From Otatea glauca (Eukaryota > Streptophyta > Magnoliopsida > Poales > Poaceae), in assembly GCA_036346275.1 (NCBI GenBank), contig CM070721.1, forward strand, positions 7,452,452 to 7,516,451: a stretch of 64,000 nt of DNA. The letters are read 5' to 3'. This document shows, piece by piece, positions 45,024-57,420 of this stretch. Both the position numbers and the translations under genes were made by a program. Numbering within the stretch: position 1 is the first letter of the stretch; the number at the start of each line of letters is the position of its first letter. The notes under the pieces were generated by a model, which did no database searches, was not told the origin of the DNA, and saw only the letters and a program-made list of their open reading frames with translations.

Positions 45024-48023
45024 ACCTTTCCTCCTCCTTTCCGGTTAGCCACCAACACTATCGCAGCTTGCCACCGTCGCTAGCCCGCTCTGTCCAATTT
45101 CCCACCAGCGATCGGCGCCCCGAGTTCCCCTCACCTCCCTCTCAGCCCCCTGAGCTCACTGCCGAGCTTCACCGGCCCACAATCACAGCCAGTGAGCTCT
45201 CCCCTACTCTGGGTTGCTGATGAGTGGGCCCCACTCATCAGTCTCCTCTCCACCAATGCGTGTCTCTGTCGTGTGCCCCCTGCCAAAATCCCCAATAGAA
45301 AGCTAATTAAATCCGAGTTAACTCATTAAGTCACTGACTGGTGGGCCATCTGGATTAAGACATTAAAATTGAACCATTATATTAAATGAGTCATTAACGA
45401 GTGGGACCCTAGTGTCAGTGACTGAGCAAAATAAAAAATCTGAGAAAAACCGAAAAATAGAAAAGACGTGTTCCCTGTTGTGGAAGCTATTTTCTAATTT
45501 CCATGGATTTTCAGGTCTTTCAAATTTTAAATGCTTTTAACTTTAGTGTATTAACTCTAAATTGTGCTAAATAAATTTCTAAAATCATGGGTTTTCTAAA
45601 TATGCAAAAATATTTAAAACTTGCTCTTTGTTCAAAATTTAAATTCAAAATTTGAGTAAAGGTCTAGAACATGCACTATTTAAATTTTTTTGCAAATGAA
45701 CTCCGAATTCAGTGCAACAAAATTTTGAACACTTCTAAGAACTCTAGAAGTCAAAACCCTCTACACTTAATTCCTACTGAAAATTTACCTTCTTATAGTA
45801 TGAACTTAAATATTCGTGACTTAAGCAAACAAGCTTAAATATTCAGAAACTAGTATTGAAAATATTTTTATCTCCAGATGCTTCTTCCTTTAACCCATAT
45901 TTGAATTTGATGTTGTTTATTTCATTTTCTTCTTATTGCTACTTTACGTTAATCACTTGTAGATACTGATGTTCCAGAACCCACCGCTGTCGACCTCGGC
46001 TCCACTCCAGAGTTCACTGAGCAAGGCAATCACCCTCTTTGACCATGTTGGTCCCATTATTTTACTTAAGTTATGCTGCTTTGAATGAATCTATGTATGC
46101 ACGCATTATGTTCGGTAAACATGCTATATATTGACATTGGTAGATATAACCATCATTTTATGGAGCTTCCTTAATCAATATTAGCATGAAAATCTTGGTA
46201 ACCCTAAGTTAGGTTTATACAATTAATAATGTCAAAATGGGTATACTCGATTATATATACACTTGCTTAGTCATTCTTTAGAAATGGGATAATAAATGGT
46301 TGGATATATTGTTCATGGTAACTAAAAATGTTGGGCATAATTAAAGGTTGTTGATATTTTGGTAAAAATAAAAATAAAACTATAATTTGACACGGGCGAG
46401 ATATGGCAATAGCCGGATGTGCATGAGTCTTGCATGTAGTGTCAGTGGAGCATTCTCGTACAGGTCGTATTAAGTACCAAACGTAGTGTTGTATAATCCA
46501 AGAAATCAGTACAACTACAATACTAGTATGAGATAGTCTTAACCTAGTAAGTTACTTAGATTTAACTTTGCACATTAGAAGGCTGAAGTAGTACAGGCTT
46601 TCTGGGATGGATTGTTCAAAGGGGTGCCCCATAGAGGTGTTGAGAATAACGTCTACCGATACAACGGTGTATACCTTACTATGGGAAAAGGTGGGACAAT
46701 GAGGTGTATAACCATTAGTCATACAGTGATTATACAAATATCTTCTACCACCATAGTAAGGGTTTATCATCACTAGACTAGTGCAAAGTTATGTTAGGCA
46801 AGTAACGGTTATGTTATGATTTCTCTGCCGCACACGAAAGGAAGTTTGTTAATAACTTGGCAACAAGAGATGGTCATGACTTGTGAGTAAAGTTGTACGC
46901 CTTTGCAAAGTGTAAAACTTTTCAAAAAGTCGTTCCCTCGATCATGGGAGACTTGATGCATTGATACTAGTTAGAAGTTTTGGTATTTTTCACTAAAGAA
47001 TTGAGTTGGAAATATTTGTTTAAGAGTCCTTGTTTCAGAATATAAGTTTGGGAATGAAAAGAAAATGGTTCAGTGCTCACAACCATGGAGGACTGTGAAT
47101 TTATGTTTATGCTCTCATAATTATTATTTTCATATTATTTAAATTACTCTTTAAATGCCATTTTGAAAGTTCAAAGCTCTATTAAGTTGGTTTTGGTGTT
47201 AATAACAAATCTAATATTGAGATTAACTCTTTTGATAATCATAATATTGATTAGTCTCAATTGTTAATTAATGACAAATCTTTTATAAGACTAACTCTTT
47301 TGTTGAGCTTAACTCTCATTAGTCTCTTTTGGATAAAAAGATGGAAATATTAAAGGTATGCATTCGAGTTCTTATTATCATATCTTGTTGCATTCTTTGG
47401 ATATAATATTCATAATCATATTGATAAATTAAAATATGAGACTAACTCTTTTATTGAGTATATCTTTGATTAGTCTCATCTCATTGAAAAATGGAAAACC
47501 CAATGTATGCACTCGTATTCATTTTACGATATCTTAATGCATATTTTGGATTCAAGTAAATGATGAACTCTACCATTATTTAGACCTCAAGATGTGCATT
47601 AATGTTTCAACTCCATATATACATGAATGCACACATTTAGGGGGAGTTCATGCTTAAATCTTGAAGTTTCAAAGTATTGATCTAATTCATCTTTCTCTAT
47701 CAAGGATCATTACTTTGAAACAACCCCTTGAGTATATTTAACTTGTGTAGTTGTAGTATACTCATGGCAATATAAAATAAACTTCAAAGCAATCAAAAAT
47801 TGAATATGTGCATATTGATTCAAGTTCGATTATTTTCGTGCACACTTCTAACGGAGTTTATTCTATAATTAATGGTCTTAAGAGTATTGATCCCTTTCCA
47901 CCACTCCATATAAATTGGATCATTACTTTTAGATTCCATCGAATTGAATATATGAAACTTGTGTAGTTAATATATACTCATGATAATTTAAATACAATTT
48001 AAATTGTGTTCGGTTGCCATTCA

Positions 48024-49868
48024 ATCAACAAAGAACTAGTCATGTGTTGATGGTTCACTTTGTTGATCCTAGGGCAATCGAAAGTTCTTGAGTATATGAA
48101 GCATTAGTTGTATTAGTATACTCAAGACACAATTAATCTTTCAATCATTTGTCTTTGGGTTGTGGTCAATCATCAAAGAAAAAGATCAAAAGATCTTAGG
48201 ACCATCCATTATGTGTTAATGGAGTGCAATGATGATTGAGACAACCATGTATTTTGGACTAACACTTTCAATAAGTTTGAAATAGGTTAAGTGCAAGGTT
48301 GAGATGGATGAACGGGACAAGGACATCATCATATGTTGATGAGCATCAAGAGAGGATCCCGAAGCTAAGATAAGAGAAGTTCATCATATGTTGATGAACA
48401 AGACGAAGATCCCGACTTAGAGAGAAGATGGAAGTCATAAAAGGTCCAAGTGGATGTGTTAGAGGCAAAGGTATAACTAGCTAGGGCTAAGGATGTGTTC
48501 CTAGTTTTTTACCGGTCTCGGTGTTTGGATGGGAGACCGGGTTACTAGTTAGGTGCCGTACTATTAAGAGAGGTTAAGTATTTTAGCTTGAGCTTCATCA
48601 TGTGTTGATGAACTCAATCCGGTTCACTCTAGCTCACTCTCTATTTGGTTCTTGTATGAGCTAAGTATTTGCATGTGTTGCAAATAAGAGAGCTCATACT
48701 CGCTTCTTATTGAATCTTAATTGATTTGATTTTTGCATGAAGCTATAGATTTGCATGTGTTGCAAAATGTGAGAGCTCATGCATCGGTATTTTAGCTTGT
48801 GATTTGATCATGTGTTGATCATCACAAGGCTAAGTAAAGTTTATGATTTTTCTATTTGCAAATGTGTTTTGCAAATAATCTAGAGGTTATGGTTTTGATC
48901 CTAGAGCATGTGTTGGCATTTGAAAATGTGTTTTGCAAAGTGTCGGGATCATGTGTTGATCCTTACACGACTAGAGGATTGATCTCATGGGTTCTCGGTT
49001 TATTTGCAAATGTGTTTTGCAAATTATTTTGATCATGATTTGATCACCAAATGGAATAAGATTTGATCTTATTGACTCTTACTAGTTTGTAGTCACGCTC
49101 TTGATCAAGTCCATGTGAGAGATTTCGAGAAAATCATATTTTTGCACTTGAGTGACTACATTAGAGTCTTTATTTTTGTGATATTTAAAAATATCTATGG
49201 TTGCTTAAATCTTGAAAATAGGTGGAGATTTTAGCCCTCATGATAAGCTTCATATAGAATTAAAAATCACCTAAATCGGAGTTCGGAGTAAAAAGTTATG
49301 AGTGTTTTAGTGCTTAGACCAGTGGTAGCACTGCCCCTACCGGCCCTAGATGGGCAGTAGCACCGGACCAAGCGGTGCTACCAGCCCAAAAGATGGTGTA
49401 AAAAGTCCAGAATGCATGTTTTTAGCCCGAGAAAAAAGAAAAAAGGCCTGGTGCTACCGCCCGAAGACCGGTAGCACCGGATTTTCTGAGTAACAGCTAG
49501 TTTTTGGTGTTTTTAATGCACGAAAGTGACCGTTGGCCTAGAAGCCGGTGCTACCGGACCTAGTAGGGCTGTAGCACCGGGTTTGCTGCACTTTTTGCCC
49601 GTTTTACCCCCCAACTGCTAGTTTTCTTTAGGGAGGCTATAAAAAGAGCCTTGGGGCTGGCATTTGTGGGTTGCTGACCTTGGGGAAGGTTTGTGGGAGT
49701 TTTGTGCATGTGTTGCTCTCTTCCTTTTGGTTTTTGAGCTAAAAGTGAGCCCTACTTGCATGTGTTGCATTTAGGAGAGGATTGAGAGCCTCTTGTGCAT
49801 GTGTTGCACTTGAGGGAAGCCTTGTGCATGTGTTGCACTCGGTGATCACCCTTGTGCATGTGTTGCAC
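48024..49868 (+). repeat. Array of ~20 hairpins with a constant five-base loop
   Basis: Hairpins have different stems but loop TGTGT (or close: TATGT, TGATT, TTTGA), always on the plus strand. Spans and stems: 48,206-48,222 CCATTA; 48,326-48,342 TCATCA; 48,379-48,399 GTTCATCA; 48,594-48,612 TTCATCA; 48,666-48,686 TATTTGCA; 48,750-48,766 TTTGCA; 48,796-48,828 TGATCA, extended outward by CTTGTGA; 48,853-48,877 TATTTGCAAA; 48,946-48,962 GGATCA; 49,002-49,024 ATTTGCAAA; 49,030-49,046 TGATCA; 49,055-49,073 AATAAGA; 49,795, 49,824 and 49,854, each GTGCA. Weaker ones are at 48,490, 48,919, 49,706 and 49,757. At 48,024-48,067 the core is only TCA but an outer stem of ~13 bp encloses it. Confidence 0.88.
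49638..49645 (+). promoter_or_regulatory. TATA box of the 3.3-kb LTR element
   Basis: TATAAAAA in GGAGGCTATAAAAAGAGCC. Most constant-loop hairpins lie upstream (U3-like part) and the five from 49,706 to 49,868 lie just downstream, in what would be the transcribed leader. Confidence 0.55.
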
Positions 49869-50905
49869 TTGGTGAGGCTCAAGTTAGAGGGCATGGCTTA
49901 TTACTCTTGGTGTTTGCCGACACCTAGACGGCGTGTGGAGGCGTCACGCATGGTGACATTCTCAAGGAGATTGTAAGAAGGCCCGGCAAAGTTGTGAAGG
50001 TCGGAGCTCACCTACCCGGAGCGGAAAAGAGCTACCACTAGTGGAATCGAGGCGGGTGCTCAATTCGTAGAGCCGGTCCAAAGAGGTTTGGGCTAGCCTC
50101 AACGTGGATTAGGGGGGACCGGCAAGTCTCCGAACACCACGGTAAAACATTGGTGTGTCTCTTTGTGTTTTCTTTCAATTCTCTATTTATATTGTTGTAA
50201 TTTATATTTCTAGAATTAAATTGTTTGATTGTCTTTAGAATTATATATTCTTGAGTAGAGACATAATTAGCTAGTGCACTTAGTGAACCTAGTTGATTTA
50301 GGCTTTAAATTGTCAAAACCTTAGTTTATCGCTTCCGCATCTATTATCATTTAGGTTTTGACATAAGGGTACTTAGGCGAGACTTTAATCATAGGAGAAA
50401 TTTTTATAGCCGCCTATTCACCCCCCTCTAGTCGGCATTCTCGATCTTACACACTTACAATTTAATACTTGATAACTATGTTAAATGTTGCTTTATGAAA
50501 AAATAAACTTAGTACCTATTCACTTGACATAGCCTGTATTTACTATACTTTTGCTATACACTATAATTCTTATTAAGTACAAAAGTACTCAACTTTGCTG
50601 TCATTGATACTCAGTAGATGAAGAACTGGAAAATTCCGACGACGCATCCTATAACGTAGGTTACAGGGATTTCACTTATGTGCCTTTCTAAGGGTTTATC
50701 CTTGTTAGTTGCATGTATGGACAAATTACAAGACTTATGTATTTTCCGTTGCATCTTATTTTGGCTTGTAAGATATTATTGTATAATTATCTTTCGCTAT
50801 CATATGTATAATATTGTGTAAGGATGTGCTATCAATATTGTAAATATGCATACTAGCTACTGATCATAGGACTAGTACTGTATGCACATTGAACCTTCCT
50901 TGTTA

Positions 50906-52252
50906 TTCCAAGCCATAAAGGAAGGTCCCCACAATACTCATCCCAAATGTTGACACCGATATGTCAAATTGTTGCAACACAAGATATTTAATGATTTCTT
51001 CGTTTTTACATCAAGGTTAATTTTTGTTGCAATAGGTTCTTGTATTTGTTGTTTTAATAGTTCAAAATTATTGCACATTTTTGTTTTTGATTTCATATTT
51101 GTTGCATCTGGAACAAAGATTTGTTCCAAGCTTAGGAACTTATTATTTTGCTTCTAGGATTTTTTTTATGCACCAGATCTTATCCTCATCCATTCACCCA
51201 CCAAATCTACACTTCCAAATCCCTACTTTTCATGTCCTAGCTTCTCCCCCTCTGGGGGCTCATCTTTGGCAGCTGGAGCTAGCTATTGTCACAGTCATGC
51301 TCCTCAATCCTGCTCCTGACTTCCTAGCCATGTAAGGATATGGTGTCGTAGCAACCAGCGGTTAGAGGACCGAGGTTTTGGTTTGTTGATTTTGTGTTTA
51401 TTGCACAGGGAGCAAAGATTTTATTGTAACTTATGAATTAATTATTCTACTTCTTAGATTTTTGTTGCACCGGATAGAACAGCTCAATGTCTTTACGACC
51501 CTGCCGAGTGGAGAACAGTCAGGCCATGCTGTGCAGGATAGGGAGGAACTACACATTTGCGGCCCCATCGAGCCCACCGCTTTGTCCTACGGTGCATCGG
51601 ATTAACCCAAAGCACGCTCTTGCGGGGAAAGAGATCCAATGCAATTGTTATAATGACTGCAACTTTAGCAGTTACATCTGGACTGTTGGATCAAGCGATG
51701 GACCCGAGAATACTGTTCAAAAATACTGTACTGATTTTAGTACTGTAGCAAACACTGTTGAAGAATCTGAACCATTAGTTCCCGATCCTAATCTATAGGG
51801 ATTTTTTAACCTACGGTCACCGTAAGAAACTGAACAGAAACCTTATCCTCTTGCCGGAGCGAGAGCTGACTGAGGCGAGGGGGAAAGGAATAGTGCGAAA
51901 GACTTGACGTCAACATGCTCGTCAAAGTCCTCGCAGAGGACAAGCAAATCACTTACAGATGTTGTGTGAGGAGGTGACGACTGACAACGCCTTGTGAGGG
52001 TGCACGTCTCCGTCAGCTTGTAAGTTGCTTGCCGAAATGGATCCTCTGCACTGGATTAGTACTGCGTAAGAAGTTCACGTATTGTAAATTCCTCGTGTGT
52101 CATCCATACAACCAAAAAAATAATGCAGGCACTCAACACCAGGAGCGCTTACGTCTTCTGCCTCCTCGCGCGTTAATCTCTGCCGGTGTTGCAAGGAACC
52201 AGGGATCAATTAGTGCACTGGTCAACTGGCAAACATGATTTACCAGTGAAAG
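50906..52252. other. Intergenic DNA without a supported gene
   Basis: A 103-codon frame at 51,487-51,798 (+) shows mixed composition but no domain, and the surrounding words TACTGTTCAAAAATACTG and TAGTACTGTAGCAAACACTG are typical of dispersed noncoding repeats. No RNA gene is seen. Confidence 0.4.
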
Positions 52253-52511
52253 TCCCTCTGGTCATAAATATATATAATTTTTAAAATATTTTTGTAGTTA
52301 AACTTTTAAAACTTTAATTATCGATATCTTTTTAAATATTTTGATTTAATATATGAAAATCATATGTATAGATTTATCTTGAAAAGTAATTTCTTAATAT
52401 TATAATTTAGTTGAGTTTTATAAATATATTATAATATAAATTAACGGTTAAAATTGTGTTTTGGTGGCAATGTCAATATTGAAAACTATATGTATTTATG
52501 ACTGGATGGAG
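52253..52511. mobile_element. Stowaway-like MITE, ~259 bp
   Basis: The left end TCCCTCTGGTCATAAATAT and the right end ATTTATGACTGGATGGAG are imperfect inverted repeats of the Stowaway CTCCCTCC type. The right flank is TA; the left TA is changed. The interior is AT-rich. Confidence 0.65.
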
Positions 52512-52870
52512 TACTATTCAAAGGGGCCGTCTAGGTAAACACAGAGGATTAGAATCAAGTTTAATTTGGAGAACATTTGTTAGGACAAATTGAAACGACA
52601 ATTTCTCACGGATTCACATATATACGATTAGGAGTAAACTTATGCGCTCATTTTCTTGTCGCTCCCTACCCTCACAGATCATAAAATGCGTACGGTCAGA
52701 TTTTAAAATCTGTAACCATTAATATACACAAAAAATTATTTATGTTGTTCGATGGAAATGATACTAGTATATTTGTCATCAAAAGTACTTTTGTATGACT
52801 ATTTTTAAAATTTTATGAACACAAAATTAAGTAGACAAAGTAGTGGCCAAATTTAAATATTGGGTACGGT

Positions 52871-55800
52871 CACTACTACAAAAGGATTTATATTAGATCC
52901 CTCATCACTGACGGTTTTTAAAAATCATTTGTGATGGTTGATCATCACTAACGATTTTTTTCAAAAATAGCGATGAGTACTATTGTCATCAGTGACGGTT
53001 TTTTGGTTAAACCCATCTGTGATGTAAGTATCATCTCAGACGATTTTAGCCAAAAACCATCTGTGATGATACCTTGCCCATCACAGACGATTTTTGCAAA
53101 AACTATCTATGACGAGCTTTTTTGGAAATAAGTACGGAGAGCCCCGACCTCTATAGTGTATTTAAGGTTTTTCGAGCTATTTTTGAGGTGGTTAGGATTG
53201 AGAGGCAATCTGGTGAAAGAAGACTGTGGATTTAGACGTGTGACTATATATCATTTTGTTCTAAGTGATATAAGAATAGTAATTGGTTTTAATTGAATTA
53301 TATTCAAGATCTAGCTTGGTAAAAAGGGAATTGAAGATGGTTTAGATCTAGCTTAGTGTAGATCTATTTGTTTTTTATGATCTTAAGTAGTAATTGTTTC
53401 TAATTGCATTATACTCAAGATGTAGCTAGCTAGGTAAAGAGAGAATTCAAGATATTATGGTGATGTAAGGTTAGTAATTGCATTATATTCAAGATCTAGC
53501 TTGGTAAAGAGAGAATTAAAAATGGTTTAGATCTAGCATGGTGTAGATCCATTTGTTCTTTGTGATCTAAAGTAGTAATTGGTTCTAATTGCATTATACC
53601 AAAAATGTAGCTATCTAGGTAAAGAGAGAATTGAAGATGCTATAAGTTTAAATATAGTCTATATATATATCCATTTGTTGTTTAGATCTAGCATGATTTA
53701 TGATTTAGGGTAAAGTTTTAGGTAGTTAATTTGTGCTCTAATTTAAGAATGTCTGCATGTGCACTCCTATTGTACTTAATTCATTATTTAACACTTATTG
53801 TTATATACATAGCACAGATGGAGCGAAGCTGGATGTACGCTGAGAACCGTGCGAGTGTCGAGTACATTAATAGCATATATACTTTTAGAAGAGCTGCAGA
53901 GGAGGATATGTTTAACAAGGGATGTAATTTATGTCTTTTCCATGTATTTACTACGAGAATCTGATGATGTTTCAAAACTCAACTCAGATCAAAGCACACT
54001 TGATTCTAAGGGGTTTCAAAATGGGGTATACATGTTGGACCAATCATGGTGAAGAGCATATTATACAGAAAATAAGTAGTATTAACATCGCTAACGAAGT
54101 CAACGATATGCCCGATGATATCGATTGTGCTTTAGATGCGGATAGGTTGCACGATGTCAATCTAGATCAGATGTTACGCGATGTAGAAGGGAACCATGAT
54201 GAGTGAGTGTAAGAAAAACTCTGGAGCTTGATGGATGACTTAGAGAAATCTTTGTTCCTGGGCTGCAAGTCCAAATACACAAGGTTATCATCCACGCTTG
54301 AACTGTTGAAATTGAAGACAACCAACGGTTGGTCTGATAAAAGTTTCACGACGCTGTTAGGTCTATTAGCGGACATGCTTTTGGAGGGAAACGAGTTACC
54401 GATAACCACCTACAAAGCCAAGAAGGTTCTTTGTCCCTTGAGAATGGAAGTTAAAAAAATACATGCATGTCCAAACGACTGTATCCTCAACCGCAAAGAA
54501 TGCACAAACTTGCATGTATATTCGGTGTGCAACGCATCCCGATACAAGTGTAAAAAACACAAATGATAACCACGAGGGCATCAAGGTAAAGAAAGGACCT
54601 CCTACTAAGGTGGCATGTATCAGCCTGTAATTCTCTGTTTAAAGTGTTTATTTGCGAATCCAAAGGAGGCAAATATGTTGCGTTGGCACTCGGATGAGCG
54701 TAAGAACGATGGAATGCTAAGACACCCTGATGATTCCACCCAGTGGAGAAACATCGATAGGAGGTTTCAAGAATTCACTACGGATCTGAGGAATATAAGG
54801 TTTGAATTTAATATAGACAGAATGAATCCTTTCGGTAATATGAGCAGCTGTCAGAGCACTTAGCCCGTGAATCTCTGTATCTACAACATTTCTCCTTGGT
54901 TGTCTATGAAGAGAAAGTATATTTTATTGTCTATACTTATCTAAGGCCCAAAGCAACCTAGGAACGATATTGATGTGTACCTAGCACCATTGGTGGAAGA
55001 TCTAAAAACACTGTGGGTTCCTGAAGTACAGGTATGGGATGCTCACAAACGAGAGAACTTCACTTTGCACTGCCTGTTGTTCTGCACCATAAATGATTAT
55101 CATGTCCTTGCTAACCTGTTGGGCCAGAGTACAAAAGAAGCCAAAGCCTGTACTCACTGCTTAAATGATACCGAAAGTGTGTGGCTGAATCACTCGCGCA
55201 AATCGTGTACATGCGTCACCTAGGTTCCTTCAAAGGAATCACCCATCCCGCAAGATGAAGAAACAATTCGATGGAACAAACGAAGACGGATCAGCTCTAA
55301 GGCCTTTAAGAGGGACAGAAGTTTATGATATGGTTAAGAATATGGATGTTACGCTTGGAAAGGAACATAAATCGAGGAACCGTGAGAAGAGCATGTGGAA
55401 GAAGAGATCAATATTTTGGGACCAACCTTATTTGAACACCTAGAAGTTCAACACTACATCGACATCAAGCATATAAAGAAAAATGTCTGTGATAGCTTAA
55501 TTGGTCTCTTACTGAACATTAAGGGCAAAACAAAGGACGACATTAACGCACGGCTTTTGACTTGGTCAATATGGCCATCAGACTTGAGTTAGCACCAAAA
55601 GAGACTGATAAAGGCCAAACGTACTGCGAACCTGCTTGTTACACTCTATCCAAGGCTAAGAGAACTAAACTATGCTAGTGTTTGTATGGTGTGAAAGTTC
55701 CATCTGATCACTCCTCCAACATGAGGAGACATGTTTCCATGCAAGATTTGAACTTAACTGGCATGAAGTCTCATTATTGCCATGTGCTTATAACACAGAT

Positions 55801-57420
55801 GTTCCCTGTCGCAATTAGAAGTATTTTACTGATCAAGGTCCATGAGACGATCACAAGACTGTGTTATTTCTTTAACATAATTGCTCAGAAGGTCATCAAT
55901 CCCGAAAGGACAAGATACTCTGTAGGTCGAGGTGGTGATGACTCTATGCAATCTTGAGATGATTTCCCTCTGTCATTTTTCTATATCATGGTCCATCTCA
56001 TTGTTCACCTTGTGAGGGAGATAAAGACGTGCGGCCTGTGTTTCTACGTAGCATGTACCCGTTCGAGAGGTATATGGGAATTCTCAAATCCTATATACGA
56101 AATTGATCTCGACCGAAGGGTAGCATTGTCGAAGGTTATGCAACCGAAAAGGTCGCCGAATTCTGCATGGATTACATGGCTTAGGTTGAACTGATAGGTG
56201 TGCCTCGATCCTGCCATGAGGGGAGGCTCCAGGGTATCAGAACCATCGGAAGGAAAGTAATCACGTCTGATCCAGCTACGTGTGCTAAAGCCCATTTCAT
56301 GATTTTACAACATATGGCTGTATTGTCCCCGTATATCGATGAGCATAAGAACTGGCTATGGCAAGAGAATCCATTGTGGCAGGAGTCTTGGATCATCAGG
56401 CAGCATAACCTTCAGTTCAACAGATGATTGAAGGAGTGACAACCAATCATTGGAAGCTCATTAGGAGATACATTGACATGGTTGGCAAAAGAGCCAACAT
56501 TTACAGTTATAACATGGAAAGGATACGACTTAAGTGGGCACACATTTTACACGAGAGATCAGGATATGAAGAGCACAAACTAGAACAACGGTGTTCACAT
56601 AGATACACTCAATACTGTTGGGTCGACGAGGAGCTCCTATTGTGGGTTCATTGAGAAAATTTGGGAGCTTGACTACATACTATTCAAGATCCTTTTATTT
56701 CGGTGTCGTTAGGTACACGTGTAGCAGGTGAAGGTTGACAAGTACGGTATCACTATTGTGGACCTCGATCGTGTCAGATACCAAGATGAAACATTTGTAC
56801 TCGTTAACCAAGTTGTTCAAGTCTTCTATGTAACCAAACCATCCAACAAGAAGCGCCACGTGGTTCTTCAGGAAAAAAGGAGGATTGTCGGAGTTGAGAA
56901 TGTAATAAACAAGGAAGAATACAATTAGTTTGACGAGTTGCCTCCTATCGAAAATGGCATCATGGTCCAAGAAGAAGAACCTGAGGAAGCTAGCTACACA
57001 CGCATTGATCATCGTTAATGGCTAATTTTTATTCAAAAAATAAGCAAGTAGAGTTATGATGAGATTGTCATGTTTAATTTAAGTGTGCCTGTATTTTTTT
57101 AACAAATCCCAACCCTCACTACAAAAATCAAGGCAATTAATTTGGTGATACAACCATACAAAAAAAACTAGTGTTACATTTTTTTAAGTGATAAATTAAA
57201 ATTGAAATATGGATTTCTTCTTTTTCTTTTTGTTTATGGTACAAAAAGGTCAAATTAAAGCTAAAATTTCTTTAGGCAAAACAAGTTAGCTAGTTGGTCA
57301 AATTAAAGCCAAAATTTTCTTTAGGGCAAAACAGTCATCACAGACAGTTCTGGGCTTGAGCCGTCTGTGATTGGTAGTCATCACAGACGGTTCAAACCAA
57401 GAACCGTCTATGATGACACC
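52871..57420 (+). mobile_element. CACTA (En/Spm-like) transposon, right end unresolved
   Basis: The left terminus CACTACTACAAAAGG at 52,871 is followed by subterminal repeats with CATCACTGACGG, CATCTGTGATG and CATCACAGACGA in both orientations up to ~53,120. The body carries a TNP2 transposase pseudogene (53,818-57,018). The right subterminal part at 57,335-57,415 again has CATCACAGACGGTTC and AACCGTCTATGATGA. A right terminus TGTAGTAGTG occurs at ~57,835, but its 3-bp flank does not match the left flank and the same word appears again at ~57,974. The end is either there or deleted. Confidence 0.8.
53818..57018 (+). pseudogene. TNP2-type CACTA transposase, degenerate
   Basis: TNP2 is the CACTA transposase. 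Pieces in order: MERSWMYAENRASVEYIN (53,818; N-terminal transposase-associated domain), LILRGFKMGYTCWTNHGE (~53,998), FLGCKSKYTRLSSTLELLKL (~54,255), NGWSDKSFTTLLGLLADML, the NPFGNMSSCQST region (~54,825), VYLAPLVEDLKTLW (~54,975), LLGQSTKEAKACTHCLND (~55,120), GVKVPSDHSSNMRRHVSMQD (~55,686), MVHLIVHLVREIKTCG (~55,988), GVPRSCHEGRLQG and a DUF4216-like tail (VKVDKYGITIVDLDRVRYQD, ~56,730). The pieces lie in all three frames with several stops, so no functional protein can be made. An acceptor-like GCACAG precedes the first ATG. Confidence 0.88.

Larger units (their letters stand above)
47164..50451 (+). mobile_element. LTR element (solo LTR), 3.29 kb, plus orientation, with hairpin array
   Basis: Starts TGAAAGTTCAAAGC and ends TCTCGATCTTACA. 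Flanks CATTT (47,159-47,163) and CACTT (50,452-50,456) fit a 5-bp target duplication with one change. A TATAAAAA box at 49,638-49,645 gives plus orientation. Its last part (49,980-50,451: GGACCGGCAAGTCTCC, TCACCCCCCTCTAG) is the reverse complement of the matching part of 43,460-45,023, so the two are relatives in opposite orientation. The region before the TATA box is ~2.5 kb against ~0.9 kb in the relative, and the extra DNA carries the constant-loop hairpins. No gag/pol is found. Confidence 0.75.
42986..50905 (+). mobile_element. LTR-like repeat, copy 3 of 3, split by two insertions
   Basis: The pieces at ~42,986-43,459, 45,024-47,163 and 50,452-50,905 together match copy 2 in order and orientation, from the TATA box (43,085-43,091) to the end words ATCATAGGACTAGTACTGTA. 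The two interruptions are complete elements with their own target duplications. Removing them leaves ~3.1 kb, so the part upstream of the TATA box is mostly missing. Confidence 0.6.

Noticed and set aside
51487..51798. 103-codon frame as a gene
   Set aside because: No domain, no splice or promoter context, and embedded in dispersed-repeat words.
57117..57133. CACTACAAAAATC at 57,117 as the left end of a second CACTA element
   Set aside because: It lies inside the first element between its transposase and its right subterminal repeats, and no second body follows.
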